DNA of 64,000 nt from an uncultured Clostridia bacterium (GTDB lineage Bacteria; Bacillota; Clostridia; Christensenellales; Aristaeellaceae), in assembly GCA_934662505.1 (NCBI GenBank), contig CAKUKE010000007.1:35147-99146 (forward strand), read 5' to 3'. The notes beneath the pieces were generated by a model that made no database searches, was not told the DNA's origin, and worked only from the letters and a program-made list of their open reading frames with translations. Positions 1 through 8,841 of this stretch are shown piece after piece; the first letter of the stretch is position 1, and the number at the start of each line of letters is the position of its first letter. Made by a program: the position numbers and the translations under genes.

Positions 1-1
1 G

Positions 2-1156
2 GTGGATCTGGTGACCATGGACGCGGAGCTGCGCCGTCAGGGGCGGCTGGTGGCCGTAGGCGGCGCGGAGTATCTGGTGGAGCTGGTTCAGTTCGTGCCT
101 ACCACCGCCAACGTACGCTACTACATTCGCATCGTGCAGGAAAAGGCGACCCTGCGCAGGCTGATCGAGGCGGCGCGGGGCATTGAAAGCGAATCCTTTT
201 CTCAGGAGGACGACCTGCCGGATATTCTCAACCATGCGGAAAAGCGGATCTTCGACATCGCCATGCGCCGCACGGGAGAGGAAAGCCTCAAGCCCATCAA
301 AGAGGTGCTGCTGAACACCTTTACCCAGATCGAGGAATACGCCCGGCTCAAGGGCGGGGTGTCCGGCGTACCCACCGGATTTTACGATCTGGATAACCTG
401 CTGACCGGTCTGCACGGGGGCGAACTGATCCTGGTGGGCGCCCGTCCGTCCATGGGCAAGACCAGCTTTGCCATCAACATCGCTACCCACGCCGCCCTGA
501 AAAAGAAAAAGGTGGCCGTGTTTTCGCTGGAAATGCCCCGGGAGCAGATCGCCCTGCGCATGCTTTGCGGCGACGCCCGGGTGAACATGCAGGCCGTCCG
601 GCAGGGCACGCTGCGGGATGAGGACTGGATGAAGCTGGCCAAGTCGCTGGGCCCCCTGTCCGCAAGCGATGTGTATATTGATGACACGGCGGGGCTGTCG
701 CCCACGCAGGTGCGCTCCCGCTGCCGGCGGCTGATGATGGATCACGGGCTGGATCTGATCATCATCGACTACCTGCAGCTGATGGCGGCGGACGGCCGGG
801 TGGAGAACCGTCAGCTGGAGGTCAGCGAGATCTCCCGCGGTCTCAAGGCCATTGCGCTGGAACTGAAGGTGCCCCTCATCGCCTGCGCCCAGCTGTCCCG
901 CGCCAATACTCAGCGCGCGGTGAAAAAGCCCATGCTGAGCGACCTGCGCGACTCCGGCTCCATCGAGCAGGACGCGGATGTGTGTATGTTTCTGCACAGG
1001 GAGTCCTACTACGACGACACCGTGCAGGAAAAAAACGTGGCGGAGGTCATTGTGGCCAAGCAGCGCAACGGCCCGCTGGGCACCATCAAGGTGGCGTGGC
1101 TGGGCGAATATACCCTGTTTGACAATCTGGCCGGCGGCGGTCTGGTGCAGGGCTGA
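2..1156 (+). CDS. dnaB: Replicative DNA helicase DnaB, 5' end cut by window
   Basis: Hexameric helicase that unwinds DNA ahead of the replisome. The frame is open from the first bases of the window, so about 60 N-terminal residues lie outside. The end of the N-terminal helical domain is followed by a linker and the RecA-like core. Visible are Walker A GARPSMGKT (about residues 146-154 of the visible part), Walker B LDLIIIDYLQLM, the RNRQLEVSEISRGLK segment and the arginine-rich SRANTQRAVKKP region, all standard for DnaB. The protein ends in a normal C-terminus and is followed by a small terminator-like hairpin. No intein is present in the visible part. The identification is secure. Confidence 0.96.
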   Translation: MDLVTMDAELRRQGRLVAVGGAEYLVELVQFVPTTANVRYYIRIVQEKATLRRLIEAARGIESESFSQEDDLPDILNHAEKRIFDIAMRRTGEESLKPIKEVLLNTFTQIEEYARLKGGVSGVPTGFYDLDNLLTGLHGGELILVGARPSMGKTSFAINIATHAALKKKKVAVFSLEMPREQIALRMLCGDARVNMQAVRQGTLRDEDWMKLAKSLGPLSASDVYIDDTAGLSPTQVRSRCRRLMMDHGLDLIIIDYLQLMAADGRVENRQLEVSEISRGLKAIALELKVPLIACAQLSRANTQRAVKKPMLSDLRDSGSIEQDADVCMFLHRESYYDDTVQEKNVAEVIVAKQRNGPLGTIKVAWLGEYTLFDNLAGGGLVQG

Positions 1157-1165
1157 GCCGTCTGC

Positions 1166-1191
1166 AAGGGCGCGCGTAAGCCGCCCTTTTT
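1166..1191 (+). terminator. Probable intrinsic terminator after dnaB
   Basis: Arms AAGGGCG (1166-1172) and CGCCCTT (1182-1188) with a 9-nt loop run into TTTTT. The stem is short, so some read-through into the next gene is likely. Confidence 0.55.
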
Positions 1192-1239
1192 CCGAATAGG
1201 ACGCGAATAAACAATCAATCATATAAAGGGGTCTGTTTC

Positions 1240-2331
1240 ATGGAACAACAACGGCTTTCCGCGATGGTCAAGGACATGCGCTTTGAGGGCTTCCTGCTGG
1301 TGCGTATGGCCGAGCAGCGCTCCTCCTCCAACGGCAGCAAGTATCTGGACATGACGCTGTGCGACAAATCCGGCGACCTGAACGCCAAAATGTGGGACGG
1401 CACCGTCAACCCGCCCAAGGTGGGCAGCGTGGTGAAGGTGCGGGCGACCATTCAGGAATACAACGGACGATTGCAGATGCGGGTGGAAAAAATGCGTCCC
1501 AGACAGGAAGGGGACGACGCGCCGCTGGACGCACTGATGCCCTGCGCGCCGGAAAAGCCCGAGGCAATGTTCGCGGAGATTCAGGCGGCGATCGACGAAA
1601 TGACCTGGGAAGACCTGAAAAAGCTGACACGGGAGATGGTGAACGCAGTTCGCGAAAAGCTGATGTATTTTCCTGCCGCCCAGCGGCTGCATCACGCCGA
1701 GCGCAGCGGGCTGATGCACCACACCACCTCCATGCTGCGGGTGGCCAGGGCGGTGCTGCCCCTGTATCCCTTCCTGAACGGCGACCTGCTCTGCGCCGGG
1801 GTGATCGTGCACGACCTGAGCAAGACCGTGGAAATGCTCTCCGATGAGGCGGGCAATGTGACGGATTATTCCAAGGAAGGGCTTCTGCTGGGACATCTGG
1901 TGGACGGTGTGGCGCAGGTGCGTCTGGCCGCGCAGCGGGCAGGGGTGGAAGGGGAATGCGTGACCCTTCTGTCCCACATGGTCATTTCCCACCACGGGGT
2001 GCCGGAGTTCGGCTCGCCCCGGGCGCCCATGTTCCCCGAGGCGGAAATGCTGCACATGATCGACGATATGGACGCGAAAATGAACGAAATGGAAGGCGTG
2101 CTGCGGCGTACGCCCGCAGGCGCGTTTTCGGAGAAGATCTGGTCGCTGGACCGTCGGCTGTATCACCCCCTGTATCCGGAAAAGACGGAGGGGACGGAAG
2201 GTGCGGCGCAGGCGGCCGGAAAAACCGCGGCGGCCGGAAAGCCTGAGGCTGCGCCTGCTCGCAGCGGACAGACGGAGAAGCCCCGTTACCCCCGGCCGGA
2301 CGCGCAGCAGGCTTACGAAGGGCTTTTATAA
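1240..2331 (+). CDS. YhaM-like 3'-5' exoribonuclease (OB fold plus HD domain)
   Basis: 363 residues. The N-terminal 100 residues look like an OB-fold nucleic-acid-binding domain (EGFLLVRMAEQRSSSNGSKY, KMWDGTVNPPKVGSVVKV). An HD phosphohydrolase domain follows, with H-H in LHHAERSGLMHHT, the HD pair in GVIVHDLSKTVEM and a later HH in VISHHG. This OB-HD order is that of YhaM/CBF1-type exonucleases, which trim RNA and single-stranded DNA from the 3' end using metal ions. The C-terminal 50 residues are an Ala/Pro/Lys-rich tail. The start is ATG 1240, about 80 bases after dnaB. The family is confident; the substrate is inferred. Confidence 0.85.
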   Translation: MEQQRLSAMVKDMRFEGFLLVRMAEQRSSSNGSKYLDMTLCDKSGDLNAKMWDGTVNPPKVGSVVKVRATIQEYNGRLQMRVEKMRPRQEGDDAPLDALMPCAPEKPEAMFAEIQAAIDEMTWEDLKKLTREMVNAVREKLMYFPAAQRLHHAERSGLMHHTTSMLRVARAVLPLYPFLNGDLLCAGVIVHDLSKTVEMLSDEAGNVTDYSKEGLLLGHLVDGVAQVRLAAQRAGVEGECVTLLSHMVISHHGVPEFGSPRAPMFPEAEMLHMIDDMDAKMNEMEGVLRRTPAGAFSEKIWSLDRRLYHPLYPEKTEGTEGAAQAAGKTAAAGKPEAAPARSGQTEKPRYPRPDAQQAYEGLL

Positions 2332-2415
2332 GCCTGTCCGGGATGCGGCGGCGGAAGCAAAGCAATTTTTTCTGTAAAAAAGCATGTTTTTTTCGTGAAA
2401 CGAGCCGGAACAATC

Positions 2416-2444
2416 TTGACGAAAATATCAATAATTGTTACAAT
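2416..2444 (+). promoter_or_regulatory. Sigma-A promoter for the lipoprotein gene
   Basis: TTGACG (2416-2421), a 17-bp AT-rich spacer and TACAAT (2439-2444) stand about 70 bases before the start codon of the downstream gene. Confidence 0.75.
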
Positions 2445-2516
2445 ACAATTAACCGTATGGCATTTTCCCCGGAAGGCGTCCGTCCGGCGCTTTCAGGTCA
2501 AGGAGGTTTGAACCCG

Positions 2517-3314
2517 ATGAAACATGCGCTGACCCGAAAAGGACTGCTCTGCATTCTGCTGCTTGCGCTGGCGCTCGGTCTGTGCGCCTGCGCTCAGGGA
2601 ACGCCGGAGGCGCAGGATACGCCCCTGCCTCAGCAGCAGGATCCCCTGACGGTGACCGACGCGCCGACCGACGATCCGCTGCCCGCAGGGTACGACCCTA
2701 CCAGCGAGGAGGACGACGGTCCCAGTTATCAGGGCGGTGAATACAACGAAATGGGGCAGGCTGTTTCCGCGGGCGCCACGGCGATCCCGCTGGATCCCAT
2801 TGATATGCCCACCGCGACGCCCCGTCCCGAGCTGACCTTCACCTATACCAAGGTGACGCTGGATGGGCTGGGGCTGACCTTTGAAATTCCCGGAACCTTC
2901 GTCATGGACGACAGCGTGGCGGGGCAGGTGACGTTTACCGACCCCAACACCCTGGACAAGGTCAACGCGACGATCACGGTCAGAATTGCCGCCGTGGCCA
3001 GCGATTATAAGGTGGACGACGTGAAGACCGAGCTGCAGAATACGCTCAGCGCCATGGGACAGTACAACTATACCAAGTGGGAAGTGAGCGACCCCACCGC
3101 CCGCAAGCTGCTGAACAAGGACGGCTATTACGCCGATTACCGGGGCGTCATGACTGACGGCACCATTGTGCGCGGACGGGTGCAGATGTCCCTGCTGGAC
3201 GATAACCGTCTGCTCAGCGTGTCCATGAATTGCCCCGGCTGGTTCAACACCAGCTATCAGAAAGTATTCGCCCAGCTGCGCAGCACGCTGGAAAGCGTCA
3301 CCGCCGGGCAGTAA
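2517..3314 (+). CDS. Secreted lipoprotein of unknown function
   Basis: 265 residues from ATG 2517, chosen because AAGGAGGT lies 10 bases upstream and because this start gives a clean signal peptide. The N-terminus is KR-containing, then LLLALALGLCAC forms a lipobox, so the mature protein should be lipidated on Cys. Residues about 25-105 are Pro/Thr/Asp-rich linker (TPLPQQQDPLTVTDAPTDDP). A compact C-terminal domain of about 150 residues follows (LTFEIPGTFVMDD, VDDVKTELQNTL) and resembles small extracellular PsbP-like or DUF folds. It is monocistronic: its own promoter lies upstream and a strong terminator downstream. I do not recognise a specific family. Confidence 0.85.
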   Translation: MKHALTRKGLLCILLLALALGLCACAQGTPEAQDTPLPQQQDPLTVTDAPTDDPLPAGYDPTSEEDDGPSYQGGEYNEMGQAVSAGATAIPLDPIDMPTATPRPELTFTYTKVTLDGLGLTFEIPGTFVMDDSVAGQVTFTDPNTLDKVNATITVRIAAVASDYKVDDVKTELQNTLSAMGQYNYTKWEVSDPTARKLLNKDGYYADYRGVMTDGTIVRGRVQMSLLDDNRLLSVSMNCPGWFNTSYQKVFAQLRSTLESVTAGQ

Positions 3315-3327
3315 ACCGTTTCCCCTG

Positions 3328-3360
3328 CCGGGCACGGCCGAAGACCGTGCCCGGATTTTA
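3328..3360 (+). terminator. Intrinsic terminator
   Basis: Perfect 10-bp stem CCGGGCACGG / CCGTGCCCGG (3328-3337, 3345-3354) with a 7-nt loop, followed by ATTTTA. Confidence 0.8.
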
Positions 3361-3459
3361 TGTGTCCGCCCTGCGGCGCCCCGGAAGGAAAGGGCGCGCG
3401 GGCTGTCGGAACAGAAAACAGCTGCGCGCATGCTGCGCGACGGAAAGGAACATGATTTT

Positions 3460-4449
3460 GTGAGCACATCCCGTTTCGCCCTGTTTGTAGATCTGGAAAA
3501 CTGCGGCGCCAAGGCCGCGACCCTCAACAGCATTCTGGAAAAGGTGAAAATAAGAGGCGACATCCTGCTGGGCAAGGTGTACGGCTATACCGACCGTTTC
3601 AGCGACCTGAAGGAAATCCTGCTGAGCAACACCTTCTCGGTGGTGCCCTCCATCCGCTACGGCATCTCCCAGAAAAACAACGCGGACATTCTGCTGGTCA
3701 TCGACGCGCTGGAGGTGGCCTACACCAACCCCCTCATCGACAGCTTCTGCATCGTGTCCGGCGACAGCGATTATACGCCGCTGGTAGGGCGGCTCAAAAG
3801 CATGGGCAAGTTCGTGCTGGGCATTTCCCGCAGCGAGGTGGCCAGCTCCATTTTCATCAACGCCTGCAACGAATTCCAGTTTCTGGAAAGCGTGAACGCC
3901 GCCAACCGGGACGACCGCCGCAAGCGCTCCGCCGCCAAGGACGAGCCGCTGGACGACGCGGGGCTCAATAAGCTGCTGGAGGGGATTCTGGCCGAGCAGG
4001 ACGAGGACGAAATGTACGCCAGCGAGCTCAAGGGCGTGCTTTTGCGCCTGCGGCCGGATTTCAATGAAAAATCCTTCGGCTGCGCCAGCTTCGGCAAGCT
4101 GCTGACCAAGCTGTCCCAGAAGTTCGGCACGCTGAAGATCAAAAACGATAATTACAACGTGCTGGTGTCGCTGGGTACGGAGGAAACCGAGCCGAAAAAC
4201 GCCGCCCAGATGACACGGGAAAACTGGCAGGAGGTTTTCCGCGAGCAGCTGCGCCGCTACAAGGACGACGGCTTCGAGCGGGTGAATCCCTCCATCCTCA
4301 AGGCGGATATTCAGGCCGCCTATCCGGATTATTCCGAGCGGCTCATCGGGTTCAAGCGCTTTTCCGATGTGCTCAAGAGTCTGGAAAAAAGCGGTCTGCT
4401 GGCGCTGGAGACCGATCATCAGAACAACATGCTCATCCGCATGCTGTAA
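3460..4449 (+). CDS. NYN-domain ribonuclease-like protein with two LOTUS/OST-HTH domains
   Basis: I prefer GTG 3460 over the in-frame ATG 3430, because GGAAAGGAA sits 10 bases before the GTG; this gives 329 residues. The N-terminal 150 residues form a NYN (LabA/DUF88) PIN-like nuclease domain with acidic active-site candidates in FVDLEN, YGYTDRF, NADILLVIDAL and VSGDSDYTPL. The C-terminal half holds two winged-helix OST-HTH/LOTUS modules (about residues 165-235 and 260-325; KSFGCASFGKLLTKL and GFKRFSDVLKSL are matching cores). Such proteins are thought to bind and cut structured RNA. The cellular target is unknown. Confidence 0.85.
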   Translation: MSTSRFALFVDLENCGAKAATLNSILEKVKIRGDILLGKVYGYTDRFSDLKEILLSNTFSVVPSIRYGISQKNNADILLVIDALEVAYTNPLIDSFCIVSGDSDYTPLVGRLKSMGKFVLGISRSEVASSIFINACNEFQFLESVNAANRDDRRKRSAAKDEPLDDAGLNKLLEGILAEQDEDEMYASELKGVLLRLRPDFNEKSFGCASFGKLLTKLSQKFGTLKIKNDNYNVLVSLGTEETEPKNAAQMTRENWQEVFREQLRRYKDDGFERVNPSILKADIQAAYPDYSERLIGFKRFSDVLKSLEKSGLLALETDHQNNMLIRML

Positions 4450-4544
4450 CGCGTCCTTGTCCGCCCCATCGGCAAAAAGGCGCCGTGTTCAGCCTCCGGG
4501 CATTTTCGGATGAAAAACGCATCCGTCGGCGCGGCCGCCGGGGC

Positions 4545-4573
4545 TTGACGAAACGGCGCAAAAGAGGTATGAT
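4545..4573 (+). promoter_or_regulatory. Sigma-A promoter of the metG T-box leader
   Basis: TTGACG (4545-4550), a 17-bp spacer and TATGAT (4568-4573). Transcription should start near 4580, at the 5' edge of the T-box leader. Confidence 0.8.
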
Positions 4574-4579
4574 GTTTTT

Positions 4580-4835
4580 ATTGCAGAGAAGGAGAGAGTA
4601 GTCCCGGAAAGCCTGCAGAGAGCGTTCGGAGGGTGCAAGAACGCGGCGGAAGGGGATGAACATGGCTCCGGAGCACGCGGGTGCAAGCACGTTCAGCCCC
4701 GCCGGGTCGCGCCGATATCCGCGGCTTAACGAAGGCACGGTTCGCTGCGCATGCCGCGGCGCCGGGCAAAACAGGGTGGTACCGCGTTGACACACGCCCC
4801 TGCATCTCTCTCAAGGGATGCGGGGGCGTTTTTTC
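4580..4835 (+). promoter_or_regulatory. T-box riboswitch leader of metG, methionine specifier
   Basis: The canonical T-box sequence AGGGTGGTACCGCG is at 4773-4786. It precedes a terminator made of CGCCCCTGCATC (4795-4806) and GATGCGGGGGCG (4817-4828) with six T residues. Upstream, a stem I-like region has a GAGAGTAGT loop-E-type element and the segment GAACATGG. Its ATG (4662-4664) is the likely specifier codon and matches the methionyl-tRNA synthetase gene downstream. Uncharged tRNA-Met would stabilise the antiterminator and allow read-through. The T-box itself is certain; the exact specifier is inferred from position and from the downstream gene. Confidence 0.93.
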
Positions 4836-4896
4836 AAAAAGAACGCGCCGGCAGCCCGAAAAAACGACCGTCATTCATCATGAAAGGAAAGCGTGA

Positions 4897-6939
4897 TTGC
4901 ATATGTGCGACGCCTGCAGCGAGAAAAAGACCTTCTACGTCACGACCCCCATCTACTACCCCTCCGGCAACATGCACATCGGCCACACCTACACCACCGT
5001 GGCCGCCGATACCCTGCGCCGCTTTAAAAAACTGACGGGGTACGACGCCTATATGCTCACCGGTACCGACGAGCACGGGCAGAAAATCGAGCGCAAGGCG
5101 CAGGAAAAGGGCGTGTCGCCTCAGGCCTACGTGGACGAGATCGTCGCCAATACCAAGGAATTGTGGAAGCTGATGGAGGTGGAGTACGACGACTTCATCC
5201 GCACCACCGACGAGCGGCATGTGAAGGCCGTGCAGAAGATTTTCCGCCGTTTCTACGAGCAGGGCGACATTTACAAGAGCGCCTACGAGGGGCAGTACTG
5301 CGCCCAGTGCGAAGCGTTCTGGACGCCCACCCAGCTCAAGGAGGGCAACCTGTGCCCCGATTGCGGCCGTCCCACCGAGCTGGTGCGGGAGGAAAGCTAT
5401 TTCTTCAGGATGAGCAAGTATCAGGACTGGCTGATGGACTACATCACCGCCCATCCCGATTTTATTCAGCCTGCCAGCCGCGCCAACGAGATGATCAACA
5501 ATTTCCTCAAGCCCGGTCTGCAGGATCTGTGCGTCAGCCGCACCAGCTTCAAGTGGGGCATCCCCGTGGATTTTGATCCCAAACACGTGGTATATGTGTG
5601 GATCGACGCGCTGACCAACTATATCACCGCACTGGGCTATACCACCGATCAGGACGAGCTGTTCAGAAAGTTCTGGCCGGCCGACGTGCATCTGGTGGGC
5701 AAGGAAATCGTCCGGTTCCACACCATTTACTGGCCCATCATGCTCCACGCGCTGGGGCTGCCCCTGCCCAGGCAGGTGTTCGCGCACGGGTGGCTGCTGT
5801 TCGGCAACGACAAAATGAGCAAATCCAAGGGCAACGTGGTGTACGCGCAGCCCATTGTGGCGCGGTACGGCGCGGACGCGCTGCGGTATTACCTGATGCG
5901 GGAAATGCCCTTCGGCGCGGACGGCAACTATACCAACGAGGCGTTCCTGACCCGTATGAACGCGGATCTGGCCAACGACCTGGGCAACCTGGTGTCCCGT
6001 ACGGTGGCGATGATCGAGAAATACTTCGGCGGCGCGCTGCCTGCCTGGACGGATGCGGACGACGGTGAAACGGGCCGCACCCTGCGGGAGCATGCCCTTG
6101 CCCTGCCCCGGCTGGCAGCGGAGCAGATGGACAGGCTGCAATTCTCTCAGGCGCTGACCGAGATCTGGAAAGTGGTGGGCGAGTGCAATAAGTACATCGA
6201 CGCCATGCAGCCCTGGGTGCTGGGTCGGGACGAGGCGCAAAAGCCCCTGCTGGCCAATGTGATGCTGACGCTGGCCGAATGCGTACGGTTTGTGGCCGTG
6301 CTGATCGGCCCCTTCATGCCTGCCACGCCCGGGCGGATCTTTGAGCAGCTGGGGCTGCAGGATGAGCGCCTTAAAACGTGGGAGAGTCTGAGCGTGTTCG
6401 GCAAAATGCCCGCCGGTCAGCAGGTGAAAAAGGGCGAGGCGCTGTTCCCCCGCATTGATGTGAAAAAGGAAGCGGCGGCGCTGTCCGGCGCGGAGGAGAC
6501 GGAAAAGAGCGCCGACCCCGGTCAGAAGGCAGAAAAGAAACAGGAAAAGCCGGCGCAGAAGGCGGAAAAGAAGCAGGAGAAAAAACAGGAGCTGCCTGAG
6601 GGCTGCATCGGCTTTGGCGATTTTGAAAAGGTGCAGCTGCGGGTGGCGCGGGTGTGCGACTGCCAGCGGGTGGAAAAGAGCGAAAAGCTGCTGCGGTTTG
6701 ATCTGAACATCGGTACGGAGCACCGCACCGTACTGTCCGGCATCGCCCGGTTCTACGTGCCGGAGGAGCTGGTGGGCAAAAATCTGGTGCTGCTGGCCAA
6801 TCTGGCGCCCAGAAAAATCATGGGCACCTTCAGTCAGGGCATGCTGCTGTCCGCCTTTGTGGAAAATGAGGATGGTTCGGAAACCCTGCGCGTGCTGACG
6901 GTGGACGACGCCATGCCGGCGGGCGCGCAGATCGGCTGA
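4897..6939 (+). CDS. metG: Methionyl-tRNA synthetase with C-terminal tRNA-binding domain
   Basis: Charges tRNA-Met. 680 residues if TTG 4897 is used (8 bases after AAAGGA); ATG 4903 is the alternative and is 14 bases from it. Class I motifs are HIGH (residues 27-30) and KMSKS (about 307-311). A zinc knuckle CAQCEAFW...CPDCGR sits in the connective peptide, followed by the anticodon-binding helical domain. A Lys/Glu/Gln-rich linker with AEKKQEK repeats joins the core to a C-terminal EMAP/Trbp111 OB-fold domain (about 570-680, containing RKIMGTFSQGM). It is controlled by the T-box leader just upstream and followed by a terminator. Confidence 0.97.
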   Translation: MHMCDACSEKKTFYVTTPIYYPSGNMHIGHTYTTVAADTLRRFKKLTGYDAYMLTGTDEHGQKIERKAQEKGVSPQAYVDEIVANTKELWKLMEVEYDDFIRTTDERHVKAVQKIFRRFYEQGDIYKSAYEGQYCAQCEAFWTPTQLKEGNLCPDCGRPTELVREESYFFRMSKYQDWLMDYITAHPDFIQPASRANEMINNFLKPGLQDLCVSRTSFKWGIPVDFDPKHVVYVWIDALTNYITALGYTTDQDELFRKFWPADVHLVGKEIVRFHTIYWPIMLHALGLPLPRQVFAHGWLLFGNDKMSKSKGNVVYAQPIVARYGADALRYYLMREMPFGADGNYTNEAFLTRMNADLANDLGNLVSRTVAMIEKYFGGALPAWTDADDGETGRTLREHALALPRLAAEQMDRLQFSQALTEIWKVVGECNKYIDAMQPWVLGRDEAQKPLLANVMLTLAECVRFVAVLIGPFMPATPGRIFEQLGLQDERLKTWESLSVFGKMPAGQQVKKGEALFPRIDVKKEAAALSGAEETEKSADPGQKAEKKQEKPAQKAEKKQEKKQELPEGCIGFGDFEKVQLRVARVCDCQRVEKSEKLLRFDLNIGTEHRTVLSGIARFYVPEELVGKNLVLLANLAPRKIMGTFSQGMLLSAFVENEDGSETLRVLTVDDAMPAGAQIG

Positions 6940-6958
6940 AACAGAACAGTGTATGGCT

Positions 6959-6992
6959 GGACGGGGAAAGGGCGACCGCTCCCCGTCCTTTT
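6959..6992 (+). terminator. Intrinsic terminator after metG
   Basis: GGACGGGGA (6959-6967) pairs with TCCCCGTCC (6980-6988) and is followed by TTTTC. Confidence 0.75.
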
Positions 6993-7053
6993 CACCCTTC
7001 CGGGGCGGGCAACGGTTCGCGTCCCTGGGCAATAAGACAGCGAGGTCTTTGGC

Positions 7054-8664
7054 ATGCTGCGAGTACCTAATTTGTCCCTGACCCTTCATTACCGTGAGGA
7101 GGAGCTTCCCGCCGCGGCGGCGCGGCGGCTGAAAACGGGAAAGGAAAACATTCTCTCCTGCCGCCTGTACAAGCGCAGCGTAGACGCCCGGGATAAGGGC
7201 GACGTGCACTTTGTGGCCACGGTGGACGTGACCGTCCGAGGCGACGAGGAGGCGGTGCTGCGCCGTGCGCCCAGGGGCGCCTGCAGCCGTGTGCAGCCCT
7301 TTCAGGCGCCTGTGCGGATCCACCTGTCCCATGCGCCCGCGGTGCCGCCGGTGGTGGTGGGGCTGGGTCCCTGCGGTCTGTTTGCGGCGCTCACGCTGGC
7401 GCGGGCGGGCTGCATGCCGCTGGTGCTGGAGCGGGGCGACCCGGTGGACGCGCGGCAAAGGCGAGTGCAGACCTTCTGGAACGGGGGCGCGCTGGACGAG
7501 GACAGCAACATTCAGTTTGGCGAGGGCGGCGCGGGCGCGTTTTCGGACGGTAAGCTGACGACGGGCATCAAGGATGTGCGCTGCCGGGAAGTGCTGGAAA
7601 CGCTGGCGGCCTTCGGCGCGCCGGAGGAAATACTGTGGGAGGGGCGGCCGCATATCGGCACCGACAGGCTGCCCCTGACCGTGCGCGCCATCCGGGAGGA
7701 AATCGTCCGTCTGGGCGGCACGGTGCGGTTCCGCGCCCGGCTGACAAGCGTGCATACGGCGCACGGCGCGGTGCAGGGTATTTCCTATGCCGATGGAGAA
7801 GGGGTACACAATATACCCTGCCAGCGGCTGATCATCGCCGTGGGGCACAGTGCCGAGGACACCCAGCGCATGCTGTTTGACGCGGGGGTGGACATGGAGA
7901 AAAAGCCCTTTTCCGTGGGCGCCCGCATCGAGCATCCCCAGCGGCTGATCAACGAGGCGCAGTACGGCGCTTTTGCCCGGGACGGGGCGCTGCCCGCGGC
8001 GGAATACCACCTGTCCACCCATCTCCGGGACGGACGGGGCGTTTACACCTTCTGCATGTGCCCGGGTGGGCAGGTGGTGGGCGCGGCCAGCCGGGCGGGG
8101 GGCGTGTGCGTCAACGGAATGAGCCCCTTTCTGCGGGACGGTGAAAACGCCAATGCGGCGCTGCTGGTGGACGTGCGGCCGGAGGATTTCCCAGACGACC
8201 ATCCCCTGTCCGGCTATGCCCTTCAAAGGGTGTGGGAGGAAAAGGCCTTCCGGGCAGGGGGCGAAAACTACTGTGCGCCCTGTCAGCGGGTGGAGGATTT
8301 TCTCCGGGGTGTGAAAAGCGGTCATCTGGGCGGGCTGGTCAGCCCCACCTGCCGTCCCGGGGTGACGCCTGCCAACCTTCGGGAGGTGCTGCCGGACTTT
8401 GCCTGGCAGGATATGGGGGAAGCCCTGCGGACGTTCGACCGTCAGCTTCGGGGCTTTGCCCACCCGGACGCGCTGCTGACGGGGGTGGAAACCCGTTCTT
8501 CCTGCCCTGTGCGTCTGCGGCGCAGTGCGCTGGGCGAAAGCAGTGTGCGGGGCTTGTACCCGTGCGGCGAGGGCGCGGGATACGCGGGCGGCATCATGAG
8601 CGCGGCGGTGGACGGAATCCGCGGCGCGGAGCACGTGCTGCGCGACCTGACGGAAAGCTTTTGA
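7054..8664 (+). CDS. FAD-dependent oxidoreductase, COG2509-type
   Basis: 536 residues. An N-terminal domain of about 95 residues precedes a Rossmann FAD-binding motif, VVVGLGPCGLFAALTLARAG (residues about 104-123), and an acidic end in LVLERG. The segments NIQFGEGGAGAFSDGKLTT, VIAVGHSAEDT and the C-terminal LYPCGEGAGYAGGIMSAA are hallmarks of a widespread bacterial flavoprotein family annotated only as FAD-dependent or NAD-utilising dehydrogenase. Its physiological substrate is unknown. The start ATG 7054 follows GCGAGGTC. It appears to be monocistronic, between the metG terminator and the hairpin at 8806. Confidence 0.88.
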   Translation: MLRVPNLSLTLHYREEELPAAAARRLKTGKENILSCRLYKRSVDARDKGDVHFVATVDVTVRGDEEAVLRRAPRGACSRVQPFQAPVRIHLSHAPAVPPVVVGLGPCGLFAALTLARAGCMPLVLERGDPVDARQRRVQTFWNGGALDEDSNIQFGEGGAGAFSDGKLTTGIKDVRCREVLETLAAFGAPEEILWEGRPHIGTDRLPLTVRAIREEIVRLGGTVRFRARLTSVHTAHGAVQGISYADGEGVHNIPCQRLIIAVGHSAEDTQRMLFDAGVDMEKKPFSVGARIEHPQRLINEAQYGAFARDGALPAAEYHLSTHLRDGRGVYTFCMCPGGQVVGAASRAGGVCVNGMSPFLRDGENANAALLVDVRPEDFPDDHPLSGYALQRVWEEKAFRAGGENYCAPCQRVEDFLRGVKSGHLGGLVSPTCRPGVTPANLREVLPDFAWQDMGEALRTFDRQLRGFAHPDALLTGVETRSSCPVRLRRSALGESSVRGLYPCGEGAGYAGGIMSAAVDGIRGAEHVLRDLTESF

Positions 8665-8805
8665 ACCCTGCTGAGCGATGCACAGCAAAAAGCGGGCGCG
8701 GAGACGGAAAGCAGAAAAACCGGCCTGAAACAGGACGGCGAAAAGCGCGGCTGGCATGGTTTCCCTTTTGCAGGCCGCGCGCCGAAAAAATGTACGGATG
8801 TGGAA

Positions 8806-8841
8806 ACACCCCCGAGCCGTTTTCAGGCGCGGGGGTGTTTT
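8806..8841. terminator. Terminator after the flavoprotein gene, usable in both directions
   Basis: ACACCCCCG (8806-8814) pairs with CGGGGGTGT (8830-8838). T residues follow on the + strand, and AAA preceding the left arm serves the - strand. Confidence 0.75.
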
